From Castor canadensis (taxonomy: Eukaryota > Chordata > Mammalia > Rodentia > Castoridae), in contig NC_133389.1 of NCBI RefSeq assembly GCF_047511655.1, forward strand, positions 39,663,295 through 39,727,294: a stretch of DNA of 64,000 bases, given 5' to 3'. Positions 57,651 through 64,000 of this stretch are shown in pieces. Positions within the stretch are counted from its first letter, which is position 1; each line of letters opens with the position of its first letter. The position numbers were made by a program, and so were the translations under genes. The notes beneath the pieces are model-generated. The model made no database searches and was not told where the DNA came from. It saw nothing but the letters and a program-made list of their open reading frames with translations.

Positions 57651-58510
57651 GCAGAGCCTCCAGATACACATGATGGACACGGTATGCACGAGCTACAAGA
57701 GTTCATCCCTCATGCAGCTGAGATTTTGCAGCTGTTTGCACAGCTACATGTCAGTACAAATACCACGTGAACAATTTCAGTTTGTCCCACTTTACTATTA
57801 GACCTGAAGATATTTTTTGAATGGAGCCAAACTCTTTCTAAGGCCCTAGAAGTGGTGAAGTATTGGGCTATTCTAGCAGAAACCTAAGAAATGGTTTAGA
57901 GTTGCCTCTGTGAGTTTGTTGAGGACCTGAGGCATCATAGCTCCTTAGTACAATGGAGGACGTAGTCAGGATTTGGCTCCTCTCAGAGACAAGACAGTCT
58001 AATTGGAGGGAGAATCTGTGTAGGCATGACCTAGCTAACAATCTGAGGTGTAACACTTAAAGTTACAGAGGAAGAAAGCTTATTGAGAAGGCAGCCTTTT
58101 ATTACTAATGAGTTTTGCTGGACATGACTGTTGAGTGGAGGCAGAGAGCTGCAGTCGTCATAATTATATAATTTTGAGAACAAATCAAATGACAAAACCA
58201 AAAATAAAAATAAATGCTCTGAAGGCTGGGAGCTTGGAGAACTAGGAGGTGAGGGACTGGCTTCCCCAGTCTCCATGTAAAAGGAACAGGCACTGTAGCA
58301 TCCATACTTGGGGACATCGCGCTAACCTGGACTACAACAAGCCTTTGGGAATGGTGAGATCTGAGGTGCTGAATCTTTTGGTCAGTTTGGGGTATGTTTC
58401 TAGCCTTCCATGGTAATGGCCAGTTGCTGGTAGGATTCATGACAATCTTTGTCCCCAGAATACACACACACATCCATACACATGTGCATGCACACACATC
58501 TTTCCTAAGT

Positions 58511-58911
58511 GTGATGGTTTGGATATGAAGGGTTTTGCCAATATAGCATCCCATATTCTCATGTGTTAGGATTTGGTGCCTAGTTGGTGGTGCTATTTTG
58601 GGAGGTTCTGGAAACTTTAGGAGATGGGTCCTAGTGGATGAAGTAGGTCACTGGGGGTATGCCTTTCAAGGTTGTGCCTGGTCTCTGTTCCTTCCTCTCT
58701 CTCTCTCTCTCTCTTTCTCTTTCTCTCTGCTTCCTGTCCACTATGAGGTGAAGAATCTCCTCTACCACCTGCTCGCATGCCATGATGTTCCATCCAAACA
58801 CATCAGTCAAGCAACCATGAACTGAACCCTCCAAAACCATGAACAAACAACTGTTTCCCCCTCTTAAGTTATGTCAGGCATCCTGTCACAGCAACGAGAA
58901 AGCTAATACAT
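58511..58911 (+). mobile_element. MaLR-type (ORR1/MT-like) LTR, sense
   Basis: TGATGGTTTGGATATGAAGG, TCATGTGTTAGGATTTGGTG, TAGGTCACTGGGGGTATGCC, CTACCACCTGCTCGCATGCC and GCAACGAGAAAGCTAATACA give the sense-strand order of ORR1/MT-like LTRs, with an expanded CT repeat at 58694-58729. Confidence 0.75.
58694..58729. repeat. (CT)n microsatellite
   Basis: CT run with TTTCT interruptions, within the LTR. Confidence 0.88.
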
Positions 58912-59639
58912 GGAGACAGGTGGCTCTCTGTCTAGTCCATGAGAGCTGCTAAGTCCACAGTTGCCCTGCACTTCTGAACCACATTTTGTTTTGTTTTTCA
59001 TTCAGAAACAGTAAAGACATCAAATATCTAATTTTGGTCACTAGACACATGATGGCTTTTTTCAGAATCTAGATTTAGAGACAGACACCAGAGAGTCTAG
59101 TGCCAGAGAGATGATAACTGGAGCTGCCAACTCAAAGTGGGTTTCCCATGGTACCATGAAATATGAAGAGACCTGTCTCCTTATATCTCTGTCTCTTGAG
59201 ATGCCTCCTCCATGTCTTGGGGCTCCATGTATGGAATGTCATGCAAGGACCACAGCAGTGCTACACAATGTAGCACCCACTATAGCATCCCTGTTGCATG
59301 GAGGAGGGAAAGAGAGGGAGGATGTACCCAGTGGGCTGTCCTTGGATCACCAGCACCCTGCCCCCTCCTTCCTGTCCAGCTCTCAAGACTGAGGGCCAGC
59401 ACACACACATCAGTTTGATTTGGAGGGAACTTGTATAATATAATGTCCCATGGTCTGTGAGCTTCTGACAGATCAAGGTGCCTTGCCTCCTTTGTGACCC
59501 TAGCTCCAACCTGCAGCAGTACACCACCACTCAATTTGCTTCATGATCAGACACTGAACAAATTTATGCCTGGAATATTCTTGATCTTCTTCCATAATTG
59601 GAAATGGAACATTATTTCCTGGGGACCTGCTGCAGATTT

Positions 59640-60482
59640 GTGACCACTCAAAATTATACCTACCCCAAATTCATATGCTGGAACCAGAAGTCCCAATGTG
59701 ACTGTCTTTGGAAATAGAACATATAAGGAGGTAATTAAGGTTTAGTGAGGTCATAAGGGTAAGGTGCTGATCTGATAGTATTTGTGAGTGTATTAGTCAC
59801 TTTTCCATTGCCATAACAAACCACCTGAAGCTGAGTACTTTATAATGAAAGATGTTTATTTAGGTCACAGTTTGGAAGGCTGGAAGTCCAAGATTGGGTA
59901 GCCCTATTGATTCAGCCTTAGTAAGGGCCCCCTTCACTATATCGCATCTGTTATGCCAGATGGCATCATAGAGAAAGTGCCTGCAAGAAAGAGAGATTAC
60001 ATGGAAGACAGGAAGTTAAGGAGTGGGTTGGGCCAGTCTTGCTCTTTTATAACAACTCACTGTCTTAGGAACTAACTGGGATCCTATGAGAACTATGTTA
60101 ATATTGCCTAAGGGCAGTGCCTCCAGCGATCTCACTTACCTGCTCCTATATCCCCTTCTTCTTAAATGTTCCACCACCATGCTGAGTACCAAGTTCCCAA
60201 TGTCTGAAACTTTGGGGCACACACTGAAACCACATCTCAACCATAGCAGTGTCCTTATAATAAGAGACATCAGAGCTCTCCCCATCCCACTGCCCCCTGC
60301 CCCCATGTGCAGGCACTAGGGAGGAGGTAACTGCCTGCAACGTGGGCAGAGAGCCCTGGACAGACACACAATTGGCCAGAACCTTTATCTTGGACTTTCC
60401 AGTCTCTAGAATGATGAAAAATACTAAAATTTCTACTGTTTAAGCTACTTAGTCTATCATGGCAGCCCAAGCAGATTAATAT
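59640..60482 (+). mobile_element. MLT1-type LTR interrupted by another LTR
   Basis: The left part (59640-59790) has CTACCCCAAATTCATATGCT, GTGACTGTCTTTGGAAATAG and GGTTTAGTGAGGTCATAAGG. The right part (60248-60482) resumes with GTCCTTATAATAAGAGACAT and ends in CCAGTCTCTAGAATGATGAA, CTATCATGGCAGCCCAAGCA. The MLT1 text continues across the gap, so the middle is a later insertion. Confidence 0.65.
59791..60247 (-). mobile_element. MaLR-type LTR nested in the MLT1
   Basis: TGTATTAGTCACTTTTCCAT to CTCAACCATAGCA has TG...CA ends and antisense MaLR order (ATGTTTATTTAGGTCACAGT, TTAAATGTTCCACCACCATG). Flanking bases are GTGAG and GTGTC, so a 5-bp duplication is only partly visible. Confidence 0.6.
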
Positions 60483-62327
60483 AGGAGCCACCATAAAACA
60501 GGACCAGTATGGCCTGCCTCATGAATCTGGACTCTGGTGTCTCTGATGGAATTTGAGGACAATGGTCCCCACTATAATTCCTGGACTCAGGGCTGCAGGC
60601 CTGGACAGGCATCTATCTTTCCTCCCATTTGTGCCCCACAGTGCGCACCAAGCTCTGATAGTTTAGTCTTTGAAGGCTGCTGGGATTTGAGTCTGCCTTC
60701 CTCCCAGAAGGCAGATAGGTTCACAATCAGTGTGTTGAAGCCTGCAAGAAAACCTCTGTCCTCAGGCCCTTCACTCCACTCTGATGGTCCACACAGTTTC
60801 CATTATGTCCTGGGCACCAATAGAGTCAGGTGTACTGGGTTAGGGTCCGGGTTGCCCTTGGTTTGGTGGATCTGGTCAGCAGCAGACTGGGATCAGGTTA
60901 TGAACAACCGTAGGCCACTCCTTCTTGTTGCCCTGGGCTGAGGCTGTTGGGTCCAATGAGTCACAGTTCTCTGCTGAGCGTGGCTATTTATTGCTCTGAG
61001 CTTACAGAGCAATCTCCATCATGGAGGCCAGTGCTTCTGGGCTGAGGCTTTGGTTTAATTAGTTTAATTAGTTTAACTTAGGATAGAAAGGTGAAAGGAG
61101 AAGAAAAGGAAGGATAAAGTGGAGGAGAAAAGAGTGCGGAAGAAAAGCGGGGACGAGATTTCCAGAAGTCAAAGCATAGCCCCATGGCTCTGGGCTGGAA
61201 GTGGACATAGACACATGTATCCAGTGACACCTGAGCTATCTCAGCAGTCTGAGGTTGGCTTCCTCTTTGGATGATGAGATATGTAAGTTCCCAATAGTCA
61301 GAGCACTGTACTGGAATAGTCACTGCATAGATTGGTGCTCACGGGTTTTGCTACCAGGGCTGGATGGCAAAGGGGCAGAGTGTGTATGCAGAAAAGGCCT
61401 CTTGAGCCTTGGCTCATTTTAGCTTGTTTGTGAAGTTTTCTTCAACCCAGCGTGTTTTTGAAAAAGCAGCACAATAGTCAAACTGACACCATCTGGCTTT
61501 AGTGACAATGCTATAAATGTTTCCATTTTAAGTCAGGCCAAAGCATTATTTTATGATATTATTTAATCATTTCTTCCAGCATCCACCTAATCAGTACAAA
61601 TGTCAAGCAAATGCGCAAAATGAAAGAAATCAATGAATTAAGAAAGACATGGATGTATCGTAATAATTGTAACCGCCACCCCCTAGGCAGGCTGAGTACA
61701 TAAGGTTCTGGGTTTCTTCCAGGGGCTTTCACAGAGCCCAGGAATGTTTTTTCCATTCACTTCCCTAGCTGAGCTGACCAGTTGCTGTGACAAGGAGCTT
61801 TGTTTATTTGGTTTTCACTTTTTGGCATGAAATATAGACCTGTCTTGATTCCCTTGCCTCTGGGGCTACCTAAGTGTTTCTAACTAAAGTCCTTTCTGCT
61901 CATTTGCAAAAAGACTCCCTCCTGTGGGACTGATGGGTGCCTAGAAGCTCCACTGAAGAGGAAGGGTCTACTTGGACCGCAGCTCTGCTTGGTCAGCTCA
62001 TAAATCAGGAGAGTTTCTCAGCTGAACTAGCCAGCAGTAGTAAGTTTTATTTAGGGATAACACTGTTTGGCTTTTGAACTTGATGTGATTTTCTTGTGAA
62101 TGTAGTGGACTGCTTCATCAGGGGAATTTGTGCCCGGGGTCTGACCTGTCATCAGAACCACACTACGCAGTTTGTGGGCTCAGTGGTCTTTGTGTGTACT
62201 GGTGGAGGATGCTTGTCAGAGGTCTGGCTTCAGATCTGATGTCTGCTTAAAAGGAAAGCAGGGCAAAAGGCGGGGGGCAGGGAGATGTTCAAAATGGAGT
62301 GGCCAGAGTTTCTTTAAAAAGTAATTC
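60483..62327. other. Intergenic, no gene seen
   Basis: No recognisable gene or repeat. A 134-codon frame at 60537-60941 has no domain or exon context. A small 10-bp tandem repeat (TTTAATTAG) occurs near 61055-61076. Confidence 0.45.
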
Positions 62328-62515
62328 TGCGCCGGGTGACTCACGTCTGAAATCCGAGCTACTCAGGAGGCAGAGCTCAGGAGGATTGAGGTTCGAAGAC
62401 AGTCTAAGCAAATAGTTTGCGAGACCCTATCTTGAAAATACGTAACACAAAAAGGACTGGTGGAGTGGCTCAAGGTGTAGGCCCTGAGTTCAAGCCCCAG
62501 TACTGCCCCCCCAAA
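62328..62515 (+). mobile_element. B1+ID-like composite SINE
   Basis: GCGCCGGGTGACTCACGTCT, GAGGATTGAGGTTCGAAGAC, then GGTGGAGTGGCTCAAGGTGT and GAGTTCAAGCCCCAGTACTG. The middle of the ID unit is shortened. Confidence 0.8.
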
Positions 62516-62559
62516 AGTAATTATGCAGCTAATCTATGACCTAGCAATTGTACTCTCAG

Positions 62560-62655
62560 GTATTTTTTTTTTTTTTGGTGGGACTAAGATTTGAATTTAG
62601 GGGTTTGCACTTGCAAAGCAGGTGTTCTACACTTGAGCCACTCTGCCAGCTCTCA
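62560..62655 (-). mobile_element. ID-like SINE
   Basis: GGTGGGACTAAGATTTGAAT, AAGCAGGTGTTCTACACTTG and GAGCCACTCTGCCAGC. Confidence 0.8.
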
Positions 62656-63068
62656 GGTATTTTTACCAGAGAAATGAAAATTTGTATTCATATAAAAACC
62701 TACATATGAGTATTAATGGCAGCTCAATTTGTAATAGCCCCAAACTAGAAACAATCTACTTGTCCTTCAACCAGACAATAATTAAACACACTGTGCTAAA
62801 TTCATGACATGGAATGCTACTCATCAATAAAAAGGAGAAAACTAGTGATGCACACAATCATCTAATGAATCACCAGAGAATTATTCTGAGTGATTCCCAA
62901 AGGGTACATATTATATGGTTCCATTTACATAGCATTCTTTTTTTTTGCTTTTTGTATATAACATTTTTGAAATGACAAAATCATAGAAGTGGAGAACAGA
63001 TGAGGGGTTATAAGGGATTATGGAGATGGTGAGACAGAAGGAAGTGTATGTGGCTATAAAAGGGCAAC

Positions 63069-63190
63069 ACAAGCCAAGTGTGGAGGCTCATGCCAGTAAT
63101 CCCAGCACTTGGGAGAATGACACAAGAGGATCACTAGTTCAAGACCAGCCTGGATTACATAGCAAGACCCTGTCTCAAAAACAACAAAAC
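63069..63190 (+). mobile_element. B1-like SINE
   Basis: ACAAGCCAAGTGTGGAGGCT, GCCAGTAATCCCAGCACTTG and AGACCAGCCTGGATTACATA, with A-rich tail. Confidence 0.85.
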
Positions 63191-63342
63191 AAAATCCAAA
63201 AGAGCAATGTGAGGGGTCCTGTGGTAATGGGAGTACTTGGTACCTTGACTGTATAAGACTCTGTCTCCTGGTAGTTATATAAGATGCCGATAGAGAAACT
63301 AAGCAGAAGATAACAGGAACTGTCCTTCTTTCCTTCCTTTTC

Positions 63343-63563
63343 TTCTTGTTTTTTTTTTTTTGTAGGACTAGGGTTTGAACTCAGGATTTCCCACTTGCAA
63401 AGCAGGCACTCTACCACTCAAGCCACAACTCCAGTTCATTTTGCTCTGGTTATTTTTAAAGATGGGGTCTCATGAACTATTTTCCTGGACTGGCCTCAAA
63501 CCTTGGTCTTCCCAATTTCAGCCTCCCAAGTAACTAGGATTACAGGCATGAGCTGCCAGCACC
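63343..63563 (-). mobile_element. B1+ID-like composite SINE
   Basis: Poly(T), TAGGGTTTGAACTCAGGATT, CAGGCACTCTACCACTCAAG, then the B1-like half ending AACTAGGATTACAGGCATGA. Confidence 0.85.
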
Positions 63564-63640
63564 ACTTGAGTGTTTCTTACAACTGCATGTGATTCTCCAA
63601 TTATCTCACAATAAAAAATTTAATTAAAAATTATATGGCT

Positions 63641-64000
63641 AGGGTGGACACCCTGAGAAGGTGCCATTTGAACTAGGAATTGAAGGAGGTAAAGGAGACA
63701 CCCACACCTTTACCTGGGACACTGTGTCCCACTGCAGAACACCTGGCAGGCTCAGTGACATCAAGAGGTCTGTGAGGGAGTATAGGTGGTACATCATATA
63801 CACAGCTGGGGCCAGACTCTGCAGGCCTCAGTAGACAAGGTAAGATCTCAAGCTTTCACTCTTGGTGGCCTGGCAGGGAAAGAGAGGGATACAGATGGTA
63901 TTTGAGCAGCAGAGTGACATGCCATGTCTTCCTCAAGGTCTCCAAGGGAAGATCTTTCCTTGCCTCTCCTAGATTCTGGTGGTCCTAGATGTTCCTTGGA
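63641..64000. other. Window end, no gene seen
   Basis: Text such as CAGAGTGACATGCC and GCTGGGGCCAGACTCTGCAG resembles the same unnamed ancient repeat suspected near 13-14 kb and 33 kb. Low certainty. Confidence 0.3.

Larger units (their letters stand above)
62516..63640 (+). mobile_element. Old L1-like 3' region carrying three SINEs
   Basis: GACCTAGCAATTGTACTCTC, GGCAGCTCAATTTGTAATAG, CAACTTGTCC-like text, ATCAATAAAAAGGAGAAAAC, ATGGTTCCATTTACATAGCA and, after the SINEs, ACTGCATGTGATTCTCCAAT form the 3' region of an old L1 in order. Confidence 0.65.

Noticed and set aside
34441..64000. Neighbouring zinc-finger/SCAN genes expected from human synteny (ZNF396, ZNF24)
   Set aside because: No C2H2 zinc-finger repeat (C-x2-C...H-x3-H) or SCAN-like exon was found on either strand.

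Overview
This window is vertebrate nuclear DNA from a mammal, most likely a rodent. It has long introns, dense SINE/LINE/LTR repeats, ancient MIR elements and a CpG-rich promoter. The commonest SINE joins a B1-like unit to an ID-like tRNA-derived unit. That structure, and the wording of the ID-like unit, fit a castorimorph rodent (beaver-like) best. The species call is an inference from remembered repeat sequence. I see no bacterial, plasmid or phage features.

The only protein-coding gene I can support is INO80C (INO80 chromatin-remodelling complex subunit C, the Ies6 orthologue), on the + strand. Five coding exons at 15957-16112, 25522-25632, 26662-26773, 27736-27803 and 34033-34164 join with canonical GT/AG sites into an uninterrupted 192-codon frame, the length I recall for the human protein. 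A CpG-rich promoter with ETS-type and NRF1-type motifs surrounds exon 1, and a poly(A) signal lies at 34414-34419.

Layout. 1-15.7 kb is intergenic: an old L1 ORF2 broken up by SINEs and an LTR (2.5-4.5 kb), and a candidate 1-kb endogenous-retrovirus LTR (7.24-8.24 kb). 15.7-34.4 kb is INO80C, whose introns hold SINEs, MIRs, an MLT1-like LTR and a small minisatellite. 34.4-64 kb is intergenic. There, 39.1-44.3 kb is the most structured part: a 5'-truncated, fairly young L1 with target-site duplications, an oppositely oriented L1 3' end with its own duplications, and an outer pair of about 250-bp inverted repeats that keep a short reading frame and belong to no family I recognise. From 52 to 60.5 kb there are old antisense L1 sequence and several MaLR-type LTRs, one nested inside another.

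I found no new multi-gene system. The points most worth a second look are the unidentified inverted-repeat pair, the candidate LTR with internal repeats, a poly(A)-only insertion flanked by target-site duplications, and the weak exon 3 splice acceptor of INO80C. Repeat family names come from memory of consensus sequences, and repeat boundaries are approximate unless duplications are stated.
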